A stretch of DNA of 64,000 nucleotides from Paenibacillus chitinolyticus NBRC 15660 (GCF_000739915.1 NZ_BBJT01000006.1:310001-374000); one strand, 5' to 3'; shown: positions 49,868 through 59,348, counted from the stretch's first letter. The notes: a model not told the origin generated them from the sequence alone. Program-made: numbers and translations.

Positions 49868-50177
49868 TCATACCACTTTCGGCTTAGATTGCGCCGTTCC
49901 GCTTTTCGCGTGCTTCCTTCTCCTGCCCCGCTTCTCCACGTAATACGTTATGGCGACGAATACGCCCATCATGGCCGAGTAAACGGCGATGACTCCCAGC
50001 GGGTTCGGGCTTGCGAAGCCTCCGCCCCCTCTTCCTTCCCCGGGGTGAAAGCCGCCCGGAACCGCCGCCCGCTCTGCTCCCGGCCCGCGCTCTTGCACGC
50101 CGGAGCTCCGTCCCTCGCCGGACGATTCGCCGGTGGTTCCCGAACCAGCCCCGGTGGATGAAGGCTGCCGCTCCCCG
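49868..50177 (-). pseudogene. Frameshifted C-terminal part of the DUF4405 protein
   Basis: Continues the DUF4405 gene in another frame: QRPQSTSTGGDSQPPGGFDG, SSTGAGSGTTGESSGEGRSS, then a membrane segment (LGVIAVYSAMMGVFVAITYYV) and a basic tail (EKRGRRRKHAKSGTAQSK). Reads as a Ser/Gly linker plus a last transmembrane helix. Separated from the main frame by a shift within a GGCGGC-rich tract at ~50,220-50,260. Confidence 0.6.
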
Positions 50178-50861
50178 TCAAAACCCCCGGGCGGCTGACT
50201 GTCCCCACCGGTGGACGTGCTCTGCGGCCGCTGCCGGCCGCCGCCGGCCGCCGCCCTCCTGCATCATCGGTGAAGAAGCGGACGTGATGCCGAGCACGCT
50301 GCCGACTCCTTCCAGGCGAGTCAAGTAATTCGTCGTGTACATTTCATAGACGCCGAATGCAACAATGGCTGCAGCCGCGATTTTAGCCGCCGCAGCCCCA
50401 GCTTTTCCCCGAAATCTCTCGGGAAATATCCGGCCCGTCACCTGGATGACCCACTGCCAGTGCATTCCCACGTGGACGCCGATCAGAACCAGCACGAAGT
50501 AAGAAATGCTGATATGCGCCATTTTGAACCAGCGCTCCTCGCCGAGGTGTATTCCCCGGAATACGACTTCGGATATCAGAATGCCGCTTACGATGATGAA
50601 GGTCATCGTGACAAGCAGCAGAACATTGAGCAGATAGCCGAAGCGCGTTTTTCCCGGCAAGTTACGGTCCATGATGCGCAGGGTTACTTTCTTCACCCAC
50701 TGCAGGTTCAGTAGAATATGGGTCAGAAAGGCGAATGAAATCGCCAGCCCCGCTATCTCGTGAAACGTCAGTCCGCCTAAAACTCTCTTATTAAACAATA
50801 AGACCAGCGTAAGCGCCATGACGATATCGAGCGCTAATTTTATGAAGGTTATTTTTTTCAT
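50178..50861 (-). CDS. DUF4405-domain membrane protein (cytochrome b561-like)
   Basis: About 227 residues, four or five membrane helices with histidines placed for heme (GLTFHEIAGLAISFAFLTHI; FKMAHISISYFVLVLIGVHV; GMHWQWVIQV). DUF4405 proteins resemble membrane-bound b-type cytochromes. The frame ends in an artificial-looking tail (GGGRRRPAAAAEHVHRWGQS) because of a shift; the natural protein continues to 49868. Last gene of the glycosyltransferase operon, 93 bases after galU. ATG supported by a preceding GGGAGACATG context. Confidence 0.75.
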   Translation of the reverse strand: MKKITFIKLALDIVMALTLVLLFNKRVLGGLTFHEIAGLAISFAFLTHILLNLQWVKKVTLRIMDRNLPGKTRFGYLLNVLLLVTMTFIIVSGILISEVVFRGIHLGEERWFKMAHISISYFVLVLIGVHVGMHWQWVIQVTGRIFPERFRGKAGAAAAKIAAAAIVAFGVYEMYTTNYLTRLEGVGSVLGITSASSPMMQEGGGRRRPAAAAEHVHRWGQSAARGF

Positions 50862-50954
50862 GGTTCATGTCTCCCGTACCCGTTAATTCTTTGTCGCCTT
50901 TTTCATCGTCATATCTCTCTATATTTTGTGCCCATCCCATCCCGTCCGGCCTTC

Positions 50955-51866
50955 CTACGCCCTCCGCCGCTCGCGTTGGAGCTTCCAAGCCTCGGCTTCC
51001 TGCTGGTACACGAGATTTTTCAGGTAGGGAAGAAGCTGTGAGGCCAGCTCCTCACGTTTCAGCCCGATTTCCAGCACCGCCTTGAGATAGCCGAGCTTAT
51101 CCCCGATATCGTAGCGGTTTCCGGCCAGTTCCAGGGCGAGCAGCTCCTCGCGTTTGGCGATTTCATGCAGCGCATCCGTCAGCTGGTATTCGCCACTGGC
51201 TCCTTTTTCGATATTTTCCAGTATGGGGAAAATAGTCGGCTCCAGAACATACCGGCCCATGACGGCCACATTGGAAGGGGCGCTGCCGAGAGACGGCTTC
51301 TCCACCAGTCCCGCTACGCGGTGAATCCGGTTCCTCCCTCCGGCCGAGTCGATGATGCCGTATTTGTCCACCTCGGAGTCCGGTACGGGCTTGACCCCGA
51401 TCACCTGCCGGCCCGTCTCCTCATAGAGGTGGATCATCTGCCGGAGTGCGGGCGGATCGGAGACCATGATATCGTCCCCGAGCAGGACGGCGAAAGGCTC
51501 GCTGCCGATAAACTGCTTCGCGCACAGAATGGCATGTCCGAGTCCGAGCGGCTCCTTCTGGCGGATAAAATGGATCTTGGCCATCTCGCTGATCGCCTGC
51601 ACTTCTTGCAGCAGCTTCATTTTGCCTTTCTCGCTCAAAGTCTGCTCAAGTTCAACCGACCGGTCGAAGTGATCCTCGATAGACTTCTTGTTGCGCCCGG
51701 TTACGATGATAATGCTTTCGATCCCCGACCGGACCGCCTCTTCCACGATATATTGGATAGCCGGTTTATCGACAATCGGCAGCATTTCCTTGGGCTGCGC
51801 TTTGGTCGCGGGCAGAAAACGCGTACCCAGCCCCGCTGCCGGGATAACCGCTTTTTTGATCGTCAT
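50955..51866 (-). CDS. galU: UTP-glucose-1-phosphate uridylyltransferase
   Basis: 303 residues. Makes UDP-glucose for wall and lipid glycosylation. Nucleotide-binding PAAGLGTRFLPATKAQPKEM at the start, IVDKPAIQYIVEEAVRSG, FAVLLGDDIMVSDPPAL (metal/UDP), VAGLVEKPSLGSAPSNVAVM and YQLTDALHEIAKREELLALE. Its ATG overlaps the GtrA stop by four bases. Supplies sugar nucleotide for the GT2 enzyme of the same operon. Confidence 0.93.
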   Translation of the reverse strand: MTIKKAVIPAAGLGTRFLPATKAQPKEMLPIVDKPAIQYIVEEAVRSGIESIIIVTGRNKKSIEDHFDRSVELEQTLSEKGKMKLLQEVQAISEMAKIHFIRQKEPLGLGHAILCAKQFIGSEPFAVLLGDDIMVSDPPALRQMIHLYEETGRQVIGVKPVPDSEVDKYGIIDSAGGRNRIHRVAGLVEKPSLGSAPSNVAVMGRYVLEPTIFPILENIEKGASGEYQLTDALHEIAKREELLALELAGNRYDIGDKLGYLKAVLEIGLKREELASQLLPYLKNLVYQQEAEAWKLQRERRRA

Positions 51867-52342
51867 GACTTTTCACTCCCTGTAGGTGTTGGTAAGCGGA
51901 AAACCCAGTATCGGCTCCCCGCATAGTTGATCCATGAGCTGGCAAATGTTGCCGCCAGTTTGCCCGTTACGAGCGGCCAGCCCAGTCCGCTGTGCGCCCA
52001 CTGGAGCAGAACCGTCGATACGGCAAGCGAAATCAGATTAATCAGGAAAAATCTTGCGATTTCCCGGGTGCCTCGCCCCGTCCGGCTGCGGAAAGTCCAG
52101 CTCCGGTTGAGAAAATAGCTGTTCAGCACCCCGAGCAGGAAAGCGATAACTTGTGCCGTTAAATAGGACACGCCCGCTTCCGTCAAGAGCAGGAAGGCTG
52201 CGAAATCGACACCGGTGTTCAACAGACCGACCAGCCCGAATTTCACGAGCGGCAGGAGACGGTTACTCCGGCTGCCCAATCTGTCCGGACTGCTCAGTCC
52301 GCCCGGGCCGCCCTGGTTACTGAGGTCCCTAGAGTTACTCAT
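51863..52342 (-). CDS. GtrA-family flippase-like membrane protein
   Basis: 159 residues from ATG 52342, which overlaps the GT2 stop codon. Four membrane helices (LVKFGLVGLLNTGVDFAAFL; LTAQVIAFLLGVLNSYFLNR; FFLINLISLAVSTVLLQW; ATFASSWINYAGSRYWVFR). GtrA proteins are thought to flip undecaprenyl-phosphate-linked glucose made by a partner GT2 enzyme. A frame reaching 52483 is not supported by a ribosome site. Confidence 0.85.
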   Translation of the reverse strand: MSNSRDLSNQGGPGGLSSPDRLGSRSNRLLPLVKFGLVGLLNTGVDFAAFLLLTEAGVSYLTAQVIAFLLGVLNSYFLNRSWTFRSRTGRGTREIARFFLINLISLAVSTVLLQWAHSGLGWPLVTGKLAATFASSWINYAGSRYWVFRLPTPTGSEKS

Positions 52343-53315
52343 AACGGGCCAGCCTTTTGGGCATCGGCCCTTCCTGCTTTTGGAGACCGTGGCATTCCCT
52401 AACGATATAGAGCGGTCTTCCTTTCGTTTCATCGTAAATACGGCCGATATATTCGCCCAGAATACCCAGCATAAGCAGCACAAATCCGTTGAAAATGAGC
52501 ATGATGCCGACGACCGACGGCCAGCCCTTTAACGTCGCGTCCGTAAACAAGGCGAGGTAAACGACATAGAGAAGATAGAGAAATCCCGAACCCGAAAGCA
52601 GAACCCCAAGATATCCGGCTAGCTTCAGAGGCTTGTAAGAGAAGGACGTGATGCCGTCCAGGCTGAGCTTAATCATCCTTTTGAGCGGATACTTCGTCTC
52701 ACCCGCAAGGCGTTCGTCCCGTTCATACTCGATCGCCGTCTGTCGGAAGCCTACCCAACTGACCAGCCCACGGACAAAGCGGTTGTTCTCGGGAAGCTTC
52801 TTCATCTCGTCGCAAACCTTCCGGTCCATCAGCCGGAAATCTCCCGTGTCCACGGGAATATGAATATCCGTCGAGGCTCGCAGCACGCGGTAGAACAAAC
52901 TGGCGGACCATTTTTTGAAAAAGGTTTCTCCGCTCCGCTTCACCCGCTTCGCATAGACGACCTCATAGCCTTCCTTCCACTTCCCGATCATCTGCAAAAT
53001 GAGCTCCGGCGGGTCCTGCAAATCGGCGTCTATAATGATAACCGCATCTCCGGAAGCATAGTCCATGCCGGCCGTGATTGCGATCTGGTGACCGAAATTG
53101 CGGGAAAAGTCGATCAGCTTCACCGTTTCGTCCCAGGCGGCGTACTCCTTGATGATTTCGGCGCTCCGGTCCCTGCTCCCGTCATTGATAAAAATCAACT
53201 CGTACGTTTCGGAGGCTTCGCTCATCACGACTTTCAAACGTCTGTACGTTTCCTGAATGACCGCTTCCTCGTTATACATCGGAATGATAATGGAATAGTT
53301 CACCTTCGGTGTCAT
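52335..53315 (-). CDS. Glycosyltransferase family 2, undecaprenyl-phosphate sugar transferase type
   Basis: 326 residues. GT-A domain with SIIIPMYNEEAVIQETYRRL, INDGSRDRSAEIIKEY, VIIIDADLQDPPELI (DxD-like) and DTGDFRLMDRKV; two C-terminal membrane helices (GVLLSGSGFLYLLYVVYLAL; VGIMLIFNGFVLLMLGILGE). DPM1/GtrB/YkcC-like. Transfers a sugar from a nucleotide donor to lipid phosphate; start overlaps the GT39 stop (ATGA). Confidence 0.92.
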   Translation of the reverse strand: MTPKVNYSIIIPMYNEEAVIQETYRRLKVVMSEASETYELIFINDGSRDRSAEIIKEYAAWDETVKLIDFSRNFGHQIAITAGMDYASGDAVIIIDADLQDPPELILQMIGKWKEGYEVVYAKRVKRSGETFFKKWSASLFYRVLRASTDIHIPVDTGDFRLMDRKVCDEMKKLPENNRFVRGLVSWVGFRQTAIEYERDERLAGETKYPLKRMIKLSLDGITSFSYKPLKLAGYLGVLLSGSGFLYLLYVVYLALFTDATLKGWPSVVGIMLIFNGFVLLMLGILGEYIGRIYDETKGRPLYIVRECHGLQKQEGPMPKRLARYE

Positions 53316-55693
53316 GACGCGTTCCCTCCATCCTCTATGGTTACTTCATATAAAGTCATACTACCCATGCGGCCTCCGTCCATCCCGGCTGCCGCACCGG
53401 TGTCGGTTTGTGTCTGAGCAGACCCGGACTGCCATTCTTCGGACGAAATTTTCTTGCCGTGCTGCGCGAGCCATTGAGTCAGCTCCGCATTGCCGCCGCG
53501 GCCTCCTCCGCCTTCGGAAATCAGGAAATATTTTAATTTCCCGGTTTTGACCATGTCCTCCAGCTGAGCCGTCGTGTAAACCGGATCGTTGCCCGAGAAT
53601 CCGCCGAGGGTGACGACTTTTTCCCCTTTGTCGATGATATAAGGCGCCGCGGTATTATAATCGGATGTCGCGAATAAGTACGTCGTGCTGCCGATATGAG
53701 CTTTCATGTAAGCGAGAAGCGCTTCGTTCACGCTCCGGCCTCCCATGCCGCCGCCCATTGCACCCGGCGCTCCCCAGCCTCCGGCGCTGCGGTCCGTTTC
53801 GCTGCCTATGCTGGCGCCTCCGGTCGAAGCGTCAGGGCCGTCTCCGCTGCCGGCTTCCTGGGTTCCCGGGCCCGCACCCTGATTTGCGCCGTCACCGTTC
53901 TGCGGGCCGGAGCCCGCTCCATCGCTGCCGCCGCCGGGCATCATGCCTCCCCCCGGCCATTGACCCATTGCGCCGCGGTCGCTGCCGCCGGAAGGTCCCG
54001 CCTGCGGAATCATACTGTTGAGTCCGTAAGTAATCGGGGTCGCCGCCCAGTAGGCCGGTCCGATGAGCAGGACGAGAAGCCCCGCAACGGCCGCCGCATA
54101 GGAGAAGCGAGTTATCCTGAATTTCAGGACGATAAGCACAATTGCCGCCGCCGCGCCGGTCAGGCCGACGCCATAGGTCCAGCCGCTGCCGATTGTGCCG
54201 TTGTAGGGCGCCATAATAAACACTTGAAATGCCGCCGTCACCGCCACGGCTGCCGGAAGCAGCCAGGAAAGCCACCCCGATTTGCTCCGGTACGCGCTCC
54301 ACATCTCGGACCAGCCCGCACCTGCAAGCGCGGCAATCGGAGGCACCAGCATGATCAGATAGTAGTGGTGGAAGAAGCCCGCCACACTGAAGAAAGCCAT
54401 CCCGGGCAGAAGCCATGAGAGCCAGAACAGGCTCTCTTTATGCTTCCGGGTGAAGTTATTCCGGCGCAGGCCGGCGAGCAGGGCGACGGATGCCAGGGCC
54501 GCGAAAGGAATCATCCAGCTCGCCTGTCCGGACAACGCCGACTGGAACAGGCGCAGCGGGCCTTTCTCGCCCGTGCCGAACATGCCGCCGCTGCCGCCTC
54601 CCGGGCCTCCGCCGAATCCGGGCGGCTGGCCTTGGCCGTCCCCGCCCGGGACGCCCGGCATTCCGCCGCCGTTAGCTCCATCCGGCACAGCCGCGCTGCC
54701 GCCGGTGGCTCCGCCGACGCCCGGCAGCGTGCCGTTGTCACCGGCGCCTCCCGCGGCACTCTGACCGCCGGTTGTTCCGGCGCTGCCGCTGTCCGTGCCC
54801 GCCGTTCCCGGAGCCGTGCCGACGGCGTCGCCGGTCCGGCCGTCCACCCCGCGGCGCTCGCCGCCAGGCATACCGCCGCGTTCGCCGCCCGGGCCTCCGC
54901 CCTGATTGCCCGTCAAGCGCGAAACGCCGTTATAGCCGAATGCCAGCTCCAGGACGGAATTGGTTTCGCTGCTGCCGATGTAAGGCCGCTCGCTTGCCGG
55001 AATGGAATCCACGATGACCGCCCAGGAGACGGAGATCACCAGCATAAGGGCAATGGCGCCGGACAGTACGCCGGCTTTCTTTTTCCAGGTGCTTTTAAAC
55101 GCGAATAAGTAGAAGAGAACAAAGGCAGGCAAAATCATATAAGCCTGAAGCATTTTCATATTAAAACCGAGTCCGATGAGGGCAAATGCGCCAAGCAGAC
55201 TGAGGACGCTGTTTCGTTTAATGGCTCTGAACAGAAACCAAGTGCCGAGTAAAAGGGTAAAAACAAGCATACTATCAATGTTGTTGGTCCGGCTTACCGC
55301 CACCGCAACCGGTGTGCACGCCATAACGAGAGCCGATATTCTGGCCGCCGCCGTTCCGAAGGAAGGTTTAACGAGCAGGTAGATCAGCAGGATCGACCCG
55401 ACGCCCGCAAGGGCCTGGGGCAAAATGACGCTCCAGCCGTGAAGGCCGAAAATATAGGCGCTCACCGTCTGAATCCAGAACGTGACGGGCGGTTTGTCCA
55501 CGGTTACGGAACCCGCCGAATCGAGGGAACCGAAGAAAAAATTGTGGAAGTTTTGCAGCATGCTCGCTACCGCCGTCGTGTAGTACGTATTGGCGTAAGC
55601 ATCGAGCCAAATGTTGTAGGTGTTCAGAAATACGCCGAGCAGTAAAATAAAAACTAGCGGAAGATCGACTCGGAATCGTCTGTTGCTTATCAT
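53312..55693 (-). CDS. Glycosyltransferase family 39 (YkcB/ArnT-like) with Gly-rich insertions
   Basis: 793 residues. Multi-pass membrane enzyme using lipid-linked sugar: Asp of the first outer loop in YNIWLDAYANTYYTTAVASM, then DSAGSVTVDKPPVTFWIQTV; ~12 helices. Two long Gly/Pro/Met-rich low-complexity stretches (~270-375 and ~565-670; GGMPGVPGGDGQGQPPGFGG) interrupt the helices and look extracytoplasmic. The C-terminal soluble domain (TYLFATSDYNTAAPYIIDKG; VVTLGGFSGNDPVYT) is typical of YkcB. First gene of the envelope glycosylation operon, divergent from the two-component system. Confidence 0.9.
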   Translation of the reverse strand: MISNRRFRVDLPLVFILLLGVFLNTYNIWLDAYANTYYTTAVASMLQNFHNFFFGSLDSAGSVTVDKPPVTFWIQTVSAYIFGLHGWSVILPQALAGVGSILLIYLLVKPSFGTAAARISALVMACTPVAVAVSRTNNIDSMLVFTLLLGTWFLFRAIKRNSVLSLLGAFALIGLGFNMKMLQAYMILPAFVLFYLFAFKSTWKKKAGVLSGAIALMLVISVSWAVIVDSIPASERPYIGSSETNSVLELAFGYNGVSRLTGNQGGGPGGERGGMPGGERRGVDGRTGDAVGTAPGTAGTDSGSAGTTGGQSAAGGAGDNGTLPGVGGATGGSAAVPDGANGGGMPGVPGGDGQGQPPGFGGGPGGGSGGMFGTGEKGPLRLFQSALSGQASWMIPFAALASVALLAGLRRNNFTRKHKESLFWLSWLLPGMAFFSVAGFFHHYYLIMLVPPIAALAGAGWSEMWSAYRSKSGWLSWLLPAAVAVTAAFQVFIMAPYNGTIGSGWTYGVGLTGAAAAIVLIVLKFRITRFSYAAAVAGLLVLLIGPAYWAATPITYGLNSMIPQAGPSGGSDRGAMGQWPGGGMMPGGGSDGAGSGPQNGDGANQGAGPGTQEAGSGDGPDASTGGASIGSETDRSAGGWGAPGAMGGGMGGRSVNEALLAYMKAHIGSTTYLFATSDYNTAAPYIIDKGEKVVTLGGFSGNDPVYTTAQLEDMVKTGKLKYFLISEGGGGRGGNAELTQWLAQHGKKISSEEWQSGSAQTQTDTGAAAGMDGGRMGSMTLYEVTIEDGGNAS

Positions 55694-56039
55694 GGTTCTC
55701 CACTCCTTAATTGTCTCTTGCGAAAATGAAATTTACATCCCCCGGCAAAAACGTTACCATCGAAAAAGAAATAAAAGCGCCATGCCCCGCTGTCGGCCTG
55801 TGCCGGCCAAATGATAGATCGAAAGCCTTTTGCCGCGCTTCCGGCTCGTCGCCGGGTATGCTTGTATTGTGCGGCGTGTGCCTGAACCCTTCTTGAAGGC
55901 TGGCTGAATGTTTGCTGAAAGCCCGGCAGGAAGCCCATATGATTAAGCGGAAGCTCAGGCTGCGTTCAGTTTCCATTCAGTTTCGTGACGGATAATCCGT
56001 GTATAGATAATAGAAAGAAGACCCCAAGAGGTGATCCCC
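55694..56039. other. Divergent intergenic region between GT39 and the response regulator
   Basis: 346 bases carrying both promoters. No convincing gene; short frames lack ribosome sites. The end nearest 56,000 is AT-rich, with TAATAG-like -10 sequence ahead of the regulator. Confidence 0.5.
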
Positions 56040-56726
56040 ATGAAAAATGTAAAAGACATCCGCATTCTGCTTGTCGATGACGAGCCGCACATTTTGCAAT
56101 TTCTCGAATTCGGCCTCGTGAATGAAGGCTTTGAAATTAGAACGGCTTTGGACGGCATGAGCGCCATTAATCTGGTCCGGGAATTTCAGCCGCATGTCGT
56201 GATTCTGGACGTTATGATGCCCGGCATGGACGGCTTCGAAGTGTGCCGTCTGCTAAAGAAGAACGGCAGCAACATCGCCGTCATCATGCTGACCGCCAAG
56301 GACGAGGTCGAGGACCGCGTCAAGGGACTGACCATAGGCGCGGACGATTACCTCGTAAAACCGTTCAGCTTCGAGGAGCTTCTCGCCCGGATCGAGGCCA
56401 GGCTGCGCAACCAGTTTCCCGGCGTTTTCCGGGAAATCGCCATCGGCCCTTTCCGGATCGACGACCCGAGAAAGGAAATTATTTTCGGGGAGAGATCGCT
56501 GGAGCTTTCGCCGACGGAATACGAGCTTCTGAAGTTTCTCGTCGTTAACCACGGCATCGTGCTCAGCAAAACGAAGATTTTGGAAAAGGTGTGGGGGTAT
56601 GACTTCGGCGGAGAAGAAAACATCGTGGAAGTGTATATCCGCTCTCTGAGGGACAAGCTGGGAGACAAGGAGCACCGGTTAATCCGTACGCTCCGGGGTG
56701 CCGGATACCGGCTGGACTGGTCATGA
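56040..56726 (+). CDS. OmpR-family response regulator
   Basis: 228 residues from ATG 56040 behind AAGAGGTGATCCCC. Receiver: LLVDDEPHILQF, Asp in VVILDVMMPGMDGFEV, Thr in VIMLTAKDEVEDRV, Lys in DDYLVKPFSFEELLARIEAR. Winged helix: ELSPTEYELLKFLVVNHG; WGYDFGGEENIVEVYIRSLR. Its TGA overlaps the kinase ATG. Probably controls the divergent GT39 operon. Confidence 0.93.
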   Translation: MKNVKDIRILLVDDEPHILQFLEFGLVNEGFEIRTALDGMSAINLVREFQPHVVILDVMMPGMDGFEVCRLLKKNGSNIAVIMLTAKDEVEDRVKGLTIGADDYLVKPFSFEELLARIEARLRNQFPGVFREIAIGPFRIDDPRKEIIFGERSLELSPTEYELLKFLVVNHGIVLSKTKILEKVWGYDFGGEENIVEVYIRSLRDKLGDKEHRLIRTLRGAGYRLDWS

Positions 56727-58258
56727 AACAAGGCCGGACTCTGACCCGCGCCGCCCGCCTGCTGGCCCCCCGCTCCCTTCAGTTCCAGTTGTTGTCGCGA
56801 TCGCTCTATATTTTGGCCGCGCTTCTTGTCCTGGTCGGCGCTCTTCAATCGATATGGATGAAAAATTTCCTGTACCGCAACAGGGCCGAGACGATGTCCA
56901 TCCAGCTGAACGGACTGCCCCGCGACCTGCTGGACCGCTCGTCCCTGCTTCCGGAAAGGCACGGCAAAAGCAAAGAGGAGGAAGAAGTCCAGCCTGGAAT
57001 GGAGCGCCCGCGAGGTCCGGTGCTGTTCCTTCCGGATACGTCTCTTGCGTATATCGCTCCCGACGGAACCTTCACGGATTTGACGAAAGAAAGCGGGATG
57101 ATCTCCCCGCAGCTGCCGGCCGTGGAATACACCGCCGTCCGCGAGAAGATGGCCCCCCGGCGGCCCGCTTCCTATAAAATCGTGCAGGATGCCGCGGGAA
57201 CCGAGCAGCTTGTCGTCTTCCGGCCGGCGGAACGGTCGGGCAGCTTCGGCGGTATTATCCAGATGGGAACGGGCACGGCCCAACTGCAGGCCGTCGTGCT
57301 GCAGCAGCTCTGGATTTACGGGGCACTCGTCGTGCTTGCCCTGGCGGGCGGCCTCGCGCTGAACATTCCCGTGATGCGCCGTACGCTCCAGCCGCTGAAC
57401 AAAATGGTCGAAGCCGTCGAACAGACCGACGCCGGCAACCTGAATGAACGATTTCCCGAGACGCAGGGCCAACTGGAGATCGACTCCCTCGCGAAATCGT
57501 TCAACGGCATGCTCCAGCGCCTGGAGACTTCTTTCATCGCGGAACGCGATGCGAAAGAACAGATGCGGCGCTTCATCGCCGACGCCTCCCACGAGCTGCG
57601 CACGCCGCTGACTTCGATCCACGGCTTTCTCGAAGTGCTGCTCCGCGGGGCGGCGGACAATCCGAAGCAGCTCTATGCCGCTTTGACGAGCATGCACGGC
57701 GAATCGACCCGCATCAAGAAGCTGGTCGAGGACCTGCTTACGCTGGCCAAGCTCGACCGCGCTCCCCAGCTTCAGCTCTCGGATACGCGGCTGGACCGGC
57801 TTCTTCTGGAGATGGAGCCCCATCTCCGGATGCTGGCGGGCACCCGCACGGTTCATATCGACCTGACCGCAGGCGTACGCGGAACCTTCGACCCGGACAA
57901 AATGAAACAGGTGATCCTGAATCTGTTTCATAACGCGGTCCAGCATACGGACCCGGAAACCGGCGTCATCACGGTCATTTTATCCGCGGACAGGGACGGA
58001 ATCTCGCTGAAGGTCAAGGACAACGGTCCGGGCATCCCCGAAGAACACGCGGCACATGTGTTCGAGCGCTTTTACCGCAGCGATTCCTCCAGAACCCGCA
58101 AACACGGCGGAGCCGGACTCGGACTGTCGATCACGAAGTCGATCGTCGAAGCCCACGGCGGTACGATCTCCGTCCGGAGCCGTGAGGGCGCCGGTTCGAC
58201 GTTCGTGCTCACCTTCCCTGAAAACGGTGAAAATAAAGGCGGAAAAGTGTTAAAATAA
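56723..58258 (+). CDS. Sensor histidine kinase
   Basis: 511 residues. Membrane helices at ~27-50 (QLLSRSLYILAALLVLVGAL) and ~193-215 (LWIYGALVVLALAGGLALNI) around an extracytoplasmic sensor domain; HAMP; HisKA with FIADASHELRTPLTSIHGFL (phospho-His ~288); HATPase N box ILNLFHNAVQHT, DNGPGIPEEHAAHVFERFYR, GGAGLGLSITKS. Resembles the BaeS/MprB class. Cognate to the regulator whose stop it overlaps. Confidence 0.93.
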   Translation: MKQGRTLTRAARLLAPRSLQFQLLSRSLYILAALLVLVGALQSIWMKNFLYRNRAETMSIQLNGLPRDLLDRSSLLPERHGKSKEEEEVQPGMERPRGPVLFLPDTSLAYIAPDGTFTDLTKESGMISPQLPAVEYTAVREKMAPRRPASYKIVQDAAGTEQLVVFRPAERSGSFGGIIQMGTGTAQLQAVVLQQLWIYGALVVLALAGGLALNIPVMRRTLQPLNKMVEAVEQTDAGNLNERFPETQGQLEIDSLAKSFNGMLQRLETSFIAERDAKEQMRRFIADASHELRTPLTSIHGFLEVLLRGAADNPKQLYAALTSMHGESTRIKKLVEDLLTLAKLDRAPQLQLSDTRLDRLLLEMEPHLRMLAGTRTVHIDLTAGVRGTFDPDKMKQVILNLFHNAVQHTDPETGVITVILSADRDGISLKVKDNGPGIPEEHAAHVFERFYRSDSSRTRKHGGAGLGLSITKSIVEAHGGTISVRSREGAGSTFVLTFPENGENKGGKVLK

Positions 58259-58286
58259 ACGGGATAAACAGAAAGGCGGAGAAGCG

Positions 58287-59126
58287 ATGGTATACGCGTT
58301 TACGATTCAGCCCGGCATCTACCACGCCTTCGAAGACGAGGCGGAGCAGATTGAACAATGCAAGGAATGGGGCCTGCTGTCCGGTAAGGCAATCAAGACC
58401 AAAGCCTTTTTTTATAAGGGAAACGGACTGAACGTTCCCTGCACCATCGTCGGGTACACTGACAAAATGACCGCTGTCATCGAGCTCGACAACAAGCAGC
58501 AGCACTGCATCCATCCTTCCTATTTGAAGGAAATGCAGGCGGCGAATTACGGACAGAGGCAGTGGTCCTCAGGCGAAGCCGCCCCCGAAGCCGATGCTTC
58601 GGAAGAGAACGAGCCGGCCGGGAACGTGGAAACCGCGGCGGATGAGGCCGTCGAGACTTCGGCAGGTGCCGTGCAGCAAGCGCAGCCTACCGCAGAGCCC
58701 GTGCCGGCGCCACAGACGGAGAGCGCAGCCGGGCAAGCCGCTCCGGCCGATCCCGACAGGCCCGCCGCCGCATCCGAAGCCGTCGATGCGCCTAAAGCGA
58801 AGGCCAAGAAAGAAAAAGCGCCCAAGCTTCAGCTTCCGGAAGGGAAAGTGAAGATGACCGCTAAGGTGCAGGATTTCACGACGGTTCCCAATCATTTTTC
58901 CGATAACGACGATGAGGTCATCATTTACGAAAATGTGGCCATTGTGGAGCCGGAAACGGATATCGGCACTGCCTGGTCCAGCCATAGCGCGACGCTGAAA
59001 AAGCTGGAGCTCGAAGTCGGCGATACAATCACGTTCGAAGCCAAGATCGTGGCCAAGAAGCTGACGCGCTATCCCGTGCCTTACAAAATCAACAATCCCG
59101 CTAAAATCCAGAAAGAGCAGGAGTAG
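58287..59126 (+). CDS. Hypothetical two-domain protein with an Ala/Pro/Glu linker
   Basis: 279 residues, cytosolic. Residues 1-90: FTIQPGIYHAFEDEAEQIEQ, KGNGLNVPCTIVGYTDKMTA, HPSYLKEMQAA. Then a long Ala/Pro/Glu linker (~95-185) and a C-terminal beta domain (VKMTAKVQDFTTVPNHFSDN; ELEVGDTITFEAKIVAKKLT; KINNPAKI) that looks OB-fold-like. ATG behind GGCGGAGAAGCG, 28 bases after the kinase gene. No family recognised. Confidence 0.65.
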   Translation: MVYAFTIQPGIYHAFEDEAEQIEQCKEWGLLSGKAIKTKAFFYKGNGLNVPCTIVGYTDKMTAVIELDNKQQHCIHPSYLKEMQAANYGQRQWSSGEAAPEADASEENEPAGNVETAADEAVETSAGAVQQAQPTAEPVPAPQTESAAGQAAPADPDRPAAASEAVDAPKAKAKKEKAPKLQLPEGKVKMTAKVQDFTTVPNHFSDNDDEVIIYENVAIVEPETDIGTAWSSHSATLKKLELEVGDTITFEAKIVAKKLTRYPVPYKINNPAKIQKEQE

Positions 59127-59348
59127 CAAACCCGCCGGCTTGTTGCGGGTTGCATTAGTCCCGGGCCACGGCTTGCTGCGGGTTTCGGGTTGTTCCGGAT
59201 TCGAACGGCGGCTTGTTCTACCCTCTAAGATTTTGTTCCGGGCCCGCGCAAGCCTTGTAACATGACCCGGGCAGTTTCCCCTTCCCGGTTTCCGCTTTTA
59301 GCGCCTCTTTTAACCGAAGGCCGCATAAAGATCCATTCGCCGTAAAAG

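Noticed and set aside
53696-55108. Long rightward Arg/Ala-rich open frames opposite the GT39 gene
   Set aside because: Low-complexity antisense of Gly-rich insertions; no start signals.
56348-57946. 532-codon leftward open frame opposite the response regulator and kinase
   Set aside because: Shadow of two well-supported plus-strand genes with canonical motifs; GC-rich codon bias keeps the antisense frame open.
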